DNA of 64,000 bases from Sphingobacterium sp. (GTDB taxonomy: Bacteria; Bacteroidota; Bacteroidia; Sphingobacteriales; Sphingobacteriaceae): assembly GCA_031253985.1 (NCBI GenBank), contig JAIRVH010000042.1, forward strand, positions 62,001-126,000, written 5' to 3'. Of the stretch, positions 25,730-34,427 are shown one piece after another. The position numbers were made by a program, and so were the translations under genes. Positions within the stretch are counted from its first letter, which is position 1, and each line of letters starts with the position of its first letter. The notes under the pieces are model-generated. The model was not told the origin of the DNA, made no database searches, and saw nothing but the letters and a program-made list of their open reading frames with translations.

Positions 25730-26533
25730 ATGAAAAAACAAGATTTGACCCGAAGGATTTCGAAGTTCTTAGGTCGAAATATGGTAGCCCTGTGGATACT
25801 GGCAATCGGAACAATCCCCTGTTTAAACGCACAGACCAAACAGGTATTTGATGTATTGGTGCTTACTGAAAGGGGAGGACAACATGCTTCTTTTACCGAC
25901 ACAGGATTAGCATGGCTGAAGGAGACCGGTGAAAAAGGAGGCTTCCGTGTCACTGAAATCAATACTACAGAAAAGATGACAAAAGAATATCTAGCTAAGT
26001 TTAAGGTCATTATACAGCTGGACTATCCACCTTATAGGTGGACGAAGGAGGCTGAAAATGCGTTTATCGATTATATCGAGCATGGCAGAGGTGGATGGGT
26101 AGGATTTCATCATGCCGCACTCCTGGGTGAATTTGACGGTTACAGGATGTGGGATTGGTTTTCCAATTTTATGGGCGGTATACGTTTTAAAAACTATATC
26201 GCTAAAATGGCATCCGCTACGGTCTATGTGGAGGATCAAACGCATCCCGTGATGAAAGGGGTAAATCCGCATTTCCTGATACCAAATGATGAGTTTTACA
26301 CCTTTGACAAAAGCCCGCGCCCGAATGTAAAGGTATTGGCGCATGTCGATGAAGGGAGCTATCAGCCCGTTTCAGATATTAAAATGGGCGATCACCCGGT
26401 TATCTGGAGCAATACCGCTGTGAAAGCGAGAAATGTCTATTTTCTGATCGGTCATAGCGGATCGCTATTTGCCTCCAAGGATTTTAAAACGATGTTCACC
26501 AATGCCATTTTATGGGCTGCAGACGGTCGGTAA
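25730..26533 (+). CDS. ThuA-domain protein, second copy (267 aa)
   Basis: An N-terminal export signal (MVALWILAIGTIPCLNAQ) precedes a compact ThuA domain: FDVLVLTERGGQHASFTD, VIIQLDYPPYRWT, GRGGWVGFHHAALLG, HPVMKGVNPHF, NDEFYTFD and NVYFLIGHSGSLF. It is more divergent from the ThuA at 22307 than a recent duplicate would be; this one keeps the GFHHA motif, whereas the first has IHSAI. It is 26 bases after the GH9 gene and is the last gene of the plus-strand operon before a hairpin. Confidence 0.87.
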   Translation: MKKQDLTRRISKFLGRNMVALWILAIGTIPCLNAQTKQVFDVLVLTERGGQHASFTDTGLAWLKETGEKGGFRVTEINTTEKMTKEYLAKFKVIIQLDYPPYRWTKEAENAFIDYIEHGRGGWVGFHHAALLGEFDGYRMWDWFSNFMGGIRFKNYIAKMASATVYVEDQTHPVMKGVNPHFLIPNDEFYTFDKSPRPNVKVLAHVDEGSYQPVSDIKMGDHPVIWSNTAVKARNVYFLIGHSGSLFASKDFKTMFTNAILWAADGR

Positions 26534-26594
26534 TTATCATTCCATCCCATAGATAAGTGAATATACGAAAGAATCTCTTTAGCTTCCTGATAAT

Positions 26595-26616
26595 CTAACA
26601 GCAATACTGCTGTTAG
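26595..26616. terminator. Hairpin between convergent ThuA and aldo/keto reductase genes
   Basis: Perfect 9-bp stem CTAACAGCA / TGCTGTTAG with loop ATAC, lying between the two stops. No strong U tract follows on either strand, so efficiency is uncertain. Confidence 0.6.
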
Positions 26617-26631
26617 AAGTCACGCAGTTTA

Positions 26632-27594
26632 CTAACCGCGCACAGTATTCAGCAGATCATGCGGATACCCAAGGCTAATGGAGCTTAAAGCATCCAGTTT
26701 GGTCAGCTCATCAGCTGTCAGATTAATTTCAGCAGCTTTCAAACTTTGCTCAAATTGATCGATATTGCGTGCTCCCAATAATGGAAATGCCTCTTTTGAT
26801 AAATTCCATGCAAAAGCGATCTGACCGGGCGTTGCTTCCTGTTTTTCCGCGATTGCTACCAGTTCATCAATGATCAGTTTGGTTTTCTCGTTTTCCGAAT
26901 ATTCAGTGTCAGAAGAATGACTGATGCGCCCGGCTTCTCCCTTTCTATATTTTGCGGTGAGCAGTCCGCCGGCCAGTGGCGAGTACATCATCAGACCCAG
27001 ACCAAATTCCGTTGCCATCGGGATCAGTTCACGGTCTGCAGTACGTTGCAATAAATTATATTCAATCTGTGAAGCCGTGAGTTTTGTTGCTGATCCAATG
27101 GCCGATGCCTTCCATGCCGGGAAATTACTGAGCCCCGCATACACTATTTTCCCTTCGCTGACCAGATCTTGAAGTCCCAAGGCTATTTCTTCCAATGGAG
27201 TTACACCATCATCATAATGAGGCATATAAATATCGATGTAGTCCGTCTTAAGCCTTTTTAGACTGTGTTCAACAGCCTGCCGCATAGATTTACGGTTATT
27301 CCCAAAATTACTGATTGCAGGATGGGGATCACTACTTCGGGTATATTTTGAGCAGATGATAAAGTTACTTCGCTGCCCCTGTAGATAGCTGCCTACGATT
27401 TCTTCGGCCTCTCCAAATTGGTAAACATCCGAAACATCGATAAAATTACCACCAGCATCTGTATAAGCTGTTAAAATCTTTTTTGACTCTTCGGGATCGG
27501 CTCCGTAGCCTTTTCTGGTCCCAAAGTTGGCAGCTCCCAAAATAATTTCACTGGCATGCAGTCCTGTTTTTGATCCAAATAACTTGTATTTCAT
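26632..27594 (-). CDS. Aldo/keto reductase (320 aa)
   Basis: ATG at 27594 (MKYKLFGSKTGLHASEIILG) is chosen because the upstream frame would overlap the promoter. The NADPH-dependent AKR fold is complete: GNFIDVSDVYQFGEAEEIVG with catalytic Asp and Tyr, the C-S-K-Y strand, DYIDIYMPHYDD with His, SNFPAW, the Q-I-E-Y-N segment and MMYSPLAGGLLTAKYR with the cofactor-binding loop. It should reduce aldehydes or ketones in the cytosol. It is divergent from an HxlR regulator, the common arrangement for an electrophile-responsive pair. Confidence 0.93.
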   Translation of the reverse strand: MKYKLFGSKTGLHASEIILGAANFGTRKGYGADPEESKKILTAYTDAGGNFIDVSDVYQFGEAEEIVGSYLQGQRSNFIICSKYTRSSDPHPAISNFGNNRKSMRQAVEHSLKRLKTDYIDIYMPHYDDGVTPLEEIALGLQDLVSEGKIVYAGLSNFPAWKASAIGSATKLTASQIEYNLLQRTADRELIPMATEFGLGLMMYSPLAGGLLTAKYRKGEAGRISHSSDTEYSENEKTKLIIDELVAIAEKQEATPGQIAFAWNLSKEAFPLLGARNIDQFEQSLKAAEINLTADELTKLDALSSISLGYPHDLLNTVRG

Positions 27595-27606
27595 ATTTTT
27601 ATATTT

Positions 27607-27646
27607 ACTTTGTTGCAAAGTTAAGGGCATAAAGTACCCGTGTCAA
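27607..27646 (-). promoter_or_regulatory. Promoter and overlapping palindrome of the AKR/HxlR pair
   Basis: On the minus strand TTG (27644-27646), 20 bases, then TAACTTTG (27616-27623) form a Bacteroidota-type -33/-7 promoter 22 bases before the reductase ATG. The -7 box lies inside the palindrome ACTTTG-TTG-CAAAGT (27607-27621), a plausible operator for the divergent HxlR protein, which would block the promoter when bound. Confidence 0.5.
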
Positions 27647-27699
27647 TTACGGATAAATTTATCTATACCCACTTTATATCTTCGGAAAATATAGCAGCT

Positions 27700-28041
27700 A
27701 TGTACGAAAAAAAGCTTCCGGTCAATCTAGATTGCGGTTTACATCTATTCCTACAGGTGGTTCAGGGAAAATGGAAAATAAACCTGCTCTGGGCCATACA
27801 TTCAGGCATCAAACGTCCGGGTGAGCTGCAGCGGAAAATCCCCAATGCAACCCGCCGTGTACTGGATGCGCAGCTTGGTCAATTGATTGAACATGGATTA
27901 ATCCATAAAGTCGTCTTTGATCAGCTTCCGCTGAAAGTAGAATATGAACTGACTGCGCTGGGGGAAAGCCTGATACCGGTCATCGAGGTAACAGCACAAT
28001 GGGGCGAGGATCACAGAAATGAATTGGAAAAGATTTTGTGA
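27700..28041 (+). CDS. HxlR-family winged-helix regulator (113 aa)
   Basis: ATG at 27700 (MYEKKLPVNLDCGLHLFL) gives the usual family length; a GTG at 27640 would run into the intergenic operator. The domain shows GKWKINLLWAIHSGIKRPGELQRKIP, the recognition helix ATRRVLDAQLGQLIEHGLI and the wing ...VEYELTALGESL. Cys12 could be the redox/electrophile sensor found in several HxlR proteins. It probably represses the adjacent reductase. Confidence 0.9.
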   Translation: MYEKKLPVNLDCGLHLFLQVVQGKWKINLLWAIHSGIKRPGELQRKIPNATRRVLDAQLGQLIEHGLIHKVVFDQLPLKVEYELTALGESLIPVIEVTAQWGEDHRNELEKIL

Positions 28042-28049
28042 GCAATCAA

Positions 28050-28085
28050 AATAACACCAAATAGTGTAAACTATTTGGTGTTATT
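28050..28085. terminator. Strong bidirectional terminator
   Basis: Perfect 16-bp stem AATAACACCAAATAGT / ACTATTTGGTGTTATT with loop GTAA, between the convergent HxlR and esterase genes. Confidence 0.85.
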
Positions 28086-28104
28086 ATTTGGTAATAAGTT
28101 TATC

Positions 28105-29148
28105 TTACTTCACAAACAATGCTTTCCGTAAAACAGTTGCTGCATCCAACACAGATTGCTGTACAGCAGGGATATGCGCCAGCGGGTTCAGCATCCCATA
28201 ATCATGGATAAAACCTTTATACTCTGTAACAGTTGTCGGTACTCCGGCATCATCCAATTTTCTTCCATAGGCGACACCTTCATCATGCAGAATATCATTC
28301 TCGGCCACCTGAACAAGTGCAGGAGGCAAACCTTTCAGTTCTTCCAGGGAAGCTTTCAGTGGTGAGGCGTATTTGTTGTCGCGTTCTTTTAAGTCAGGCA
28401 GATAATTATCCCACATCCATTTCATCAACGGCGTTGTCAAAAATCTTTCCTGCGCAAATTTTGTGTACGAAGCCCTGCTGAAGTCGGAGTCGGTGACTGG
28501 CCACAAAAGTACCTGCTGTTTGAGTTTGGGACCATTTTTGTCTTTGGCCATTAATGCCACCACTGCGGCCATATTTCCACCCACACTATTCCCAGCAACA
28601 GCAAGCCTGCTGGCGTCAACCCCGATTTCTTGTCCATGACCTGCGACCCATTTTGTTGCGGCATAAGCCTGATTGATGGCTACCGGAAATTTGGCTTCGG
28701 GAGAGGGTGTGTAATCTGGGAAAACGGCTACCGCACCGCTGTTGACAACCAGGTCACGAACCAGCCTTCTGTGGGTAGGGTAGTCGCCCAATACCCATCC
28801 GCCGCCGTGAAAGAACATAAATACGGGTAGTCCGGCTTGTGCCCCCTTGGGTTTTACGATATGTATTTTTACGGTCTGCCCGTCCTCCGTAATGGTTCTT
28901 TCTGATTCCTGGATATCGGAGTAATCGAAGCTTACCGAATTTTGGGCGCCCACCAACACCAATCTAGCGTCTTTTGGTGAAAGGGTTTCCAGCGGTTTTA
29001 CGTCGCCGCTGTTCAAAGCTTTTAAGAATGCTCTTGTTTCCCGACCAATATTGGGGTCCTGAGCTGCTGGGTTTGATTGTGCCATGATATTGGAATTTAA
29101 GCTGACGAGTGCCGCCAATGTGAAAACTTTTGAATAGAGTGATTTCAT
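28105..29148 (-). CDS. Alpha/beta hydrolase (HSL-type esterase), exported (347 aa)
   Basis: An N-terminal export signal (TLAALVSLNSNIMAQ) precedes a hormone-sensitive-lipase-type fold: H114-G-G-G oxyanion motif, nucleophile Ser188 in GNSVG, Asp285 in ENDILHDE and His315 in FIHDYG. It should hydrolyse small acyl esters in the periplasm. It lies 5 bases downstream of osmC and is co-transcribed with it; the AraC gene further upstream likely controls both. Confidence 0.92.
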   Translation of the reverse strand: MKSLYSKVFTLAALVSLNSNIMAQSNPAAQDPNIGRETRAFLKALNSGDVKPLETLSPKDARLVLVGAQNSVSFDYSDIQESERTITEDGQTVKIHIVKPKGAQAGLPVFMFFHGGGWVLGDYPTHRRLVRDLVVNSGAVAVFPDYTPSPEAKFPVAINQAYAATKWVAGHGQEIGVDASRLAVAGNSVGGNMAAVVALMAKDKNGPKLKQQVLLWPVTDSDFSRASYTKFAQERFLTTPLMKWMWDNYLPDLKERDNKYASPLKASLEELKGLPPALVQVAENDILHDEGVAYGRKLDDAGVPTTVTEYKGFIHDYGMLNPLAHIPAVQQSVLDAATVLRKALFVK

Positions 29149-29153
29149 TGTGA

Positions 29154-29567
29154 TTATTTTTTAAGGTTGATGTTCAAGATGATTTTGAAGCTGAATGCTG
29201 CACTTACAGGACAGGTCCTTTCGGCCTCTCGGGCAATTTTTTCAAATTCTTCTGCAGAGATACCGTTTACTTCTGCATCAAGTAGCAGTTCGGACTTTGT
29301 GATCTTTCCATTATCCAAGGTAATGATGGATTTTGTCTCCAGTCTTTCGGGGGTATAACCTGCCTGGGTGAGATCCAGGCTCAGCTTCATTGTAAAACAC
29401 CCTGCATGAGCAGCAGCCAGAAGCTCTTCGGGATTTGTTCCGACTCCTTCAGCGAAACGACTATTGAATGAATACTGAGTCTGGTTCAGAACGGAACTTT
29501 GTGTGGTCAGATGTCCGTTTCCTGCTCTGATGGTGCCGTTCCAAACGGCGGTAGCGTTACGTTTCAT
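29154..29567 (-). CDS. osmC: OsmC-family peroxiredoxin (137 aa)
   Basis: Complete OsmC fold with the two reactive cysteines: Cys57 in AAAHAGCFTM and Cys119 in EAERTCPVS. These enzymes reduce organic hydroperoxides in the cytoplasm. No signal peptide. It is the first gene of a two-gene operon with the esterase. A TACCTTTG box (minus strand, 29602-29609) 35 bases before the ATG is a possible -7 element. Confidence 0.93.
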   Translation of the reverse strand: MKRNATAVWNGTIRAGNGHLTTQSSVLNQTQYSFNSRFAEGVGTNPEELLAAAHAGCFTMKLSLDLTQAGYTPERLETKSIITLDNGKITKSELLLDAEVNGISAEEFEKIAREAERTCPVSAAFSFKIILNINLKK

Positions 29568-29676
29568 ACTCTTTATTTTTGATTATTAATTTCTTATAGG
29601 ACAAAGGTATGTCATATAGGCAATCTAAATAAAGAGCAAAAAGTCGATAAAAATTGTACTTTTTTCCTTTTGTAGT

Positions 29677-30534
29677 CTAATTTTTAATTTCTTTCCGAAA
29701 AGCTGCGGGAGTTTTCCCAGATTTCTGCGTAAAAATCCGGTTGAAGTAAGCCGGGTCTTCATAGCCCAATTGATAGGCGATTTCCTTTATGGTAAGCTCG
29801 CTGTAAAGGAGCAGGCGTTTGGCTTCAAGGACGATCCTGTTTTTGATCATCTCGTTCGGATTTTCAAGATTGAGTTTATGGAATTTGTTGGAGAGTGTTT
29901 TTGGAGCCAGGTTCAGCAGGTCCGCATAATCGGCCACACTGTGTTTTTCCTTGTAATGGATATTGACCAGTCGGCTGAAGTTCCTGAAAAAATCCTGATC
30001 CGTACTGACGAGATCGAGCGTTTCATTTTGGAGGTTCTGCTTTTTCCACTGCCGCGTTGCACGGATGATAATCTGCTTGAGGTAAGTTCTGATCATTTCT
30101 TCAGATGAACGGTCCTGAATATGAAGTTCATCACTGATCTGAGCGAATAATTGGGATATGCTATGCAGTTCATCGCCGTGCAGGGCCACTGCCGGGTTCT
30201 CAAAAATATTATTGAATAAAAGTCCGTCACAGGCAACCTCCTCATCATGGATCTGAATACAGTAAAAATCCCTGTTGTAATGAATTAAAAAAGCTTCATT
30301 CGCATTGGCCGACTGGATGTCAAGATATTGATTGGTATTGATGAAAACCAAGGTGGGATTTTGGGTTTCATACGCAGTGAAGTCCACCGTTAGTGCGTAA
30401 CCCGCTGGAATGAGCAATACTTTGATGTAATGGCGGAAACTTTCGCCATTCACCACATTCAGCGAAGAGGAATCGAAAGAAATCAGGCCTAATTTTTTGT
30501 GGTTCGATTCGAAAATGGAAGTAGCACTGTTCAT
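29677..30534 (-). CDS. AraC-family regulator (285 aa)
   Basis: N-terminal cupin-like domain (about 1-150, HYIKVLLIPAGYALTVDF) and C-terminal double HTH (about 180-283) ending IKEIAYQLGYEDPAYFNRIFTQKSG and KTPAAFRK. It is 109 bases upstream of osmC on the same strand and divergent from the aldehyde dehydrogenase. The 18-bp direct repeats in the divergent gap are candidate binding sites. Confidence 0.94.
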   Translation of the reverse strand: MNSATSIFESNHKKLGLISFDSSSLNVVNGESFRHYIKVLLIPAGYALTVDFTAYETQNPTLVFINTNQYLDIQSANANEAFLIHYNRDFYCIQIHDEEVACDGLLFNNIFENPAVALHGDELHSISQLFAQISDELHIQDRSSEEMIRTYLKQIIIRATRQWKKQNLQNETLDLVSTDQDFFRNFSRLVNIHYKEKHSVADYADLLNLAPKTLSNKFHKLNLENPNEMIKNRIVLEAKRLLLYSELTIKEIAYQLGYEDPAYFNRIFTQKSGKTPAAFRKEIKN

Positions 30535-30645
30535 GAGGACGTTTGTTTATGTTCAAATGTATCTTTTTTGCTGATAAAACTAAAATAAACGGTACAATTT
30601 GCAGTAGACATCACAAATCACAGATCATGTGCCTTTTGTGTGACC

Positions 30646-30686
30646 TGAGCTTTTTTACCAAGTATAATTGAGCTTTTTTACCAAGT
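30646..30686. repeat. Perfect 18-bp direct repeat upstream of aldehyde dehydrogenase (AraC operator candidate)
   Basis: TGAGCTTTTTTACCAAGT occurs twice (30646-30663 and 30669-30686) with 5 bases between, period 23 bp. The second copy ends at the proposed -33 element of the dehydrogenase promoter. Tandem direct half-sites next to -33 are the classic arrangement for AraC-family activators. Confidence 0.75.
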
Positions 30687-30713
30687 TGAATCAAAATGGT
30701 ACCACTAATTTTG
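30686..30713 (+). promoter_or_regulatory. Promoter of the aldehyde dehydrogenase gene
   Basis: TTG (30686-30688), 17 bases, TAATTTTG (30706-30713), matching the TAnnTTTG -7 consensus; the ATG is 20 bases beyond. It abuts the direct repeats. Confidence 0.5.
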
Positions 30714-30732
30714 TTCTATAAAATTAACAAAA

Positions 30733-32148
30733 ATGAAAACAGTCAATCAGATTTATAGCAACGGGGAATTTGTAACTCCTCACGGAACAGAGATCTATCA
30801 TCTCATCAATCCGTCTAACAATGAAAAGATCGGTGAAGTCACCTTAGCCGATGCAATAGACACAAAAAATGCCATCGCAGCCGCAAAAGCCGCCTTCCGG
30901 ACATTTTCAAAATCTACGATTTCGGAACGTATAGGCTACCTAACAAAACTGAAAATGGCCATTGAAAAGAGAAAACAGGATTTTATCAGTACAATGATCG
31001 AAGAATATGGTGGTACTCACCAATTTGTCACAATGAGCAACGAGCATACCGGAGCCTGGTTTGACAGTATGATAGAAGTACTCAAAAATTTTGAATTTGA
31101 ACGAACAATTAATGCTGCTTCGGTGCGTTTACAGCCTGTAGGTGTGGTCGCTATTATTACGCCCTGGAACGCCAGCAACAGTTCGGTAACTAGCAAAGTC
31201 GCTACAGCAATCGCAGCTGGATGTACGGTAGTCATCAAACCCAGTGAAATGAGTGCGTTGCAGACGAGCGTGCTGATGGAAGCATTTCACGATGCAGGTT
31301 TACCTAAAGGTGTCATAAATGTGGTGACAGGTCTGGGAAATGTCGTTGGAACGGAACTCACCGAAAATCCCGGAGTGGCCAAGATATCATTTACGGGTTC
31401 GACAGCCGTCGGAAAATCCATCGCTAAACGGGCTGCAGATACCATGAAGCGCGTCACGCTGGAACTAGGTGGAAAATCACCCAATATTATACTGGATGAT
31501 GCTGACCTGGATGCTGCAATTCCGATGGCCGTATATGGTGCTTACATGAACAGTGGACAAGCCTGTATTGCCCCGACAAGACTTTTGGTGCCGCAGCATA
31601 AACTAGATCAGGTTAATGCAATAGCAAAGGCTACTGCAGCGCGTATAGTGGTCGGTCTGCCTCAACATGCCGACACAAACATCGGTCCGATGGTGAGCGT
31701 AAAACAGTTTGACCGGGTGCAGCAATATATTAAAACTGGAATCGAGGAAGGCGCCACGTTATTGACTGGCGGTTTGGGGAAACCTGAAGGCTTGGAAGAC
31801 GGAAACTTTGTAAAAGCGACCATTTTTACAAATGTAAGCAACGATATGACCATTGCGCAGGAAGAAATTTTCGGGCCCGTTTTGTGTATTATTCCTTATC
31901 AAACGGAAGAAGAGGCAATCGAAATTGCCAATGATACCCCTTACGGATTGGCAGCCTACATCACATCGGCAGATAGGGAAAGGGCAATACGGGTGGCCTC
32001 GGAAATCGATGCCGGTCGAGTCTGTATCAATGGATTTAGTCACGACCCTTTCGTTCCGTTTGGCGGATTTAAGCAGTCGGGTATAGGTCGGGAATATGGC
32101 GCCTATGGGCTGGAACCTTATCTGGAAATCAAAGCTGTGCTAAGCTAA
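30733..32148 (+). CDS. Aldehyde dehydrogenase, NAD(P)-dependent (471 aa)
   Basis: Complete ALDH superfamily enzyme: TPWNASNS cofactor site (143-150), FTGSTAVGK Rossmann segment (220-228), general base Glu244 in LELGGKSPN, nucleophile Cys278 in NSGQACIAP, EEIFGPVL and the terminal PFGGFKQSGIGREYG. It oxidises an aldehyde to the acid in the cytosol; the substrate cannot be read. It is followed by a hairpin and an AraC gene on the same strand. Confidence 0.95.
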   Translation: MKTVNQIYSNGEFVTPHGTEIYHLINPSNNEKIGEVTLADAIDTKNAIAAAKAAFRTFSKSTISERIGYLTKLKMAIEKRKQDFISTMIEEYGGTHQFVTMSNEHTGAWFDSMIEVLKNFEFERTINAASVRLQPVGVVAIITPWNASNSSVTSKVATAIAAGCTVVIKPSEMSALQTSVLMEAFHDAGLPKGVINVVTGLGNVVGTELTENPGVAKISFTGSTAVGKSIAKRAADTMKRVTLELGGKSPNIILDDADLDAAIPMAVYGAYMNSGQACIAPTRLLVPQHKLDQVNAIAKATAARIVVGLPQHADTNIGPMVSVKQFDRVQQYIKTGIEEGATLLTGGLGKPEGLEDGNFVKATIFTNVSNDMTIAQEEIFGPVLCIIPYQTEEEAIEIANDTPYGLAAYITSADRERAIRVASEIDAGRVCINGFSHDPFVPFGGFKQSGIGREYGAYGLEPYLEIKAVLS

Positions 32149-32165
32149 TTTTTTATAAATTTGAT

Positions 32166-32192
32166 AAAGCGTTGTCGCGTGGACAGCGCTTT
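32166..32192 (+). terminator. Hairpin between aldehyde dehydrogenase and AraC gene
   Basis: 11-bp stem AAAGCGTTGTC / GACAGCGCTTT (one G-T pair), loop GCGTG. It lies 17 bases after the dehydrogenase stop. A similar arm pair occurs at 46002-46037, also between an oxidoreductase and an AraC gene. Confidence 0.7.
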
Positions 32193-32210
32193 GTCTTGAT
32201 CAATAAGCTA

Positions 32211-33005
32211 ATGATAGAAAATTCGGACATTGTCTATTCCTGTTACCACAAAGTGAGCAGAAAAGGAGAAAACTTTGTGGCTCAGCATACGATTTCATAC
32301 CAGATGTCGGGTAGTTTTGTATTGGCAGACAACAAAGACAAGTATATTGCCAATCCGGGGGATTTTCATCTCATCAGGAAAAACCAGCTGGTGAAATTTG
32401 CGAAAATTCCGCCACCTAATGGCACCTGTGAAAGCCTGAATATCTATTTGAGTGATGAAAATCTAAAGAATTTTGCGCAGGAATATCAGTTGCAATCCGA
32501 ACATGTAACGAAAGCAAATGTGCTGGTTAAAATCGATGTCAACTCGGTGCTTGAAAATTTTATCGCTTCGCTGCGGACCCTGCTCACGAGCAATCTGAAC
32601 ACCAAATCACTGACAGACCTGAAAATCAAGGAACTTTTGTTAATCCTCCTTCAGACGAAACCTGAACTCAAAAATATCCTGTTTGATTTTTCCGAACCGC
32701 ATAAAATAGACCTTGAAGCATTTATGAACCAAAACTATAGGTACAACGTCAATTTGGAGCGTTTTGCCCGCCTCACGGGGAGGAGCCTTGCCACGTTTAA
32801 GCGCGATTTTGAAAAAATTTTTCAAACTTCCCCGCACCAATGGATGCTCAAAAAAAGGTTGGACGAAGCCCATTATCTTTTAAAAGAAGAAAAGAAATCT
32901 GCTTCTGACATCTTTGTTGATTTGGGCTTTGAAGATCTTTCTCATTTTTCCTCTGCCTTTAAAAAACAGTTTGGCTACAGTCCGAAAAGTGTAACTAAAA
33001 TATAG
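32211..33005 (+). CDS. AraC-family regulator (264 aa)
   Basis: ATG at 32211 (MIENSDIVYSCYHKVSRKG) is chosen over a TTG inside the upstream hairpin. The N-terminal half is a small cupin-type sensor (QMSGSFVLADNKDKYIANPGDFHLI); the C-terminal 165-260 is the AraC DNA-binding domain (FARLTGRSLATFKRDFEKIF, SASDIFVDLGFEDLSHFSSAFKKQFG). It probably controls the dehydrogenase 62 bases upstream. Confidence 0.93.
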   Translation: MIENSDIVYSCYHKVSRKGENFVAQHTISYQMSGSFVLADNKDKYIANPGDFHLIRKNQLVKFAKIPPPNGTCESLNIYLSDENLKNFAQEYQLQSEHVTKANVLVKIDVNSVLENFIASLRTLLTSNLNTKSLTDLKIKELLLILLQTKPELKNILFDFSEPHKIDLEAFMNQNYRYNVNLERFARLTGRSLATFKRDFEKIFQTSPHQWMLKKRLDEAHYLLKEEKKSASDIFVDLGFEDLSHFSSAFKKQFGYSPKSVTKI

Positions 33006-33014
33006 TAGAGAGGC

Positions 33015-34427
33015 TTAAGCGGCCTTCTGCACTTCTTTTTGTGCTGGAAGGCCCCTTAAATTCCTGCCGTCGCCCGGTTTGATTTTGAAGTATTCAATTA
33101 AGGATAGTAGGGACAGGGCCGCAATTAATTGTAAGGCCAGACTGAAATCCCGCATCTGATAAATGGTATCCTGATAATAACTACTGGCCAGGTGAAGAGT
33201 TACTGCTCCTAAGGCGATCCCCATACCAAGTGCCATTTGCTGCGCCGTATTATACAGGGTATTTGCATTGCTCATCTGCTCATTGGGTATGTCTGCATAG
33301 GCCAGGGTGTTAAGGCTTGTAAATTGAAGCGAACGTGTAAGTCCGGAGAAAAAGAACACAATGGCGACAAGCCAGATCGGTGTCTGTAGGGAAAGCAGTG
33401 AAAGGCCGGCCGTAAACAATGTTAAAATAATACCATTCCCGATTAGCACTTTACGAAAGTCAAATCTTCGTGTGATCCATATGGCTACGGGCTTCATGCT
33501 CATACTGCCCAGCATGTTGGCCATATAGAGGAGGCCTGCGTGAAATGGGCTCAGTCCAAAGCCCAGCTGTAACATAAGCGGCAAGATAAACGGAGCAACA
33601 TTGATCACCATACGGGTGATCGATCCAGAATAGACCGTAACCCTGAATGTCTTTATTTTGAGGACACTATAATCGATCAATGGGTACTTGATACGTTTGG
33701 AGTGCCAGATGGAAACGGCCATTAGCGCAAAGCTTACAACAATAGTAACAATGGGTTTGGTATAATCTCCTTTGGCTGCACCGATCATTTCAGTACCCAG
33801 CATGATGCCGGCGAGACCGATCCCGCTGATAAAAAAACCGATAATATCGAGTGGGCGGATATTTTCAGATTCCATCGCTGGAATAAATTTATTGACTGCC
33901 CACAGCGCAAATACCCCGACGGGTACATTGATAAAGAAAATCCAGTGCCAGCTAAAATAGGTCGTAAAAAATCCGCCCAATACGGGACCAATAATAGGTC
34001 CCAATAATCCAGCCCAGGCAATATAACCGATCGCATCAACCAGATCTTTCTTTGCGGTATGCTTTAGTACAATGAGACGGCCGACAGGTACCATCAGTGC
34101 GCCGGCTGTACCTTGACAGATTCGCGCGATCACGAAAGCTGTTAAGTTGGTACTCAGCCCACAGGCGATGGACGAAAGTATAAATCCAATAATTGCCGTA
34201 TTGAACACTTTTTTTGCACCATAACGGTCGGCAATCCAGCCGCTGATTGGAATAAATACGGCTAACATGACCGTATAGGAGGTAATGCCCGCGCTGAGCT
34301 GTACCACATTACGCTCAAAATCATGTGCCATTTTGGGTAAGGCCGTTGATATCGCTGTGGTGTCGAGCATCTCCATAAGCAGTGTGCCACCAACTATGAG
34401 CGATATGATGCGTGATTCTTTCTTCAT
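33015..34427 (-). CDS. MFS multidrug transporter, DHA2 (EmrB/QacA-like, 470 aa)
   Basis: ATG at 34427 (MKKESRIISLIVGGTLLMEMLDTTAISTALP) is the natural start; the longer frame lacks an ATG context. About 14 hydrophobic segments are visible. Family motifs: LDTTAISTALP in the first span, motif A GWIADRYGAKKV and motif C GPIIGPVLGGFF. It exports drugs or other amphiphiles using the proton gradient. It is convergent with the AraC gene, 9 bases apart. Confidence 0.93.
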   Translation of the reverse strand: MKKESRIISLIVGGTLLMEMLDTTAISTALPKMAHDFERNVVQLSAGITSYTVMLAVFIPISGWIADRYGAKKVFNTAIIGFILSSIACGLSTNLTAFVIARICQGTAGALMVPVGRLIVLKHTAKKDLVDAIGYIAWAGLLGPIIGPVLGGFFTTYFSWHWIFFINVPVGVFALWAVNKFIPAMESENIRPLDIIGFFISGIGLAGIMLGTEMIGAAKGDYTKPIVTIVVSFALMAVSIWHSKRIKYPLIDYSVLKIKTFRVTVYSGSITRMVINVAPFILPLMLQLGFGLSPFHAGLLYMANMLGSMSMKPVAIWITRRFDFRKVLIGNGIILTLFTAGLSLLSLQTPIWLVAIVFFFSGLTRSLQFTSLNTLAYADIPNEQMSNANTLYNTAQQMALGMGIALGAVTLHLASSYYQDTIYQMRDFSLALQLIAALSLLSLIEYFKIKPGDGRNLRGLPAQKEVQKAA

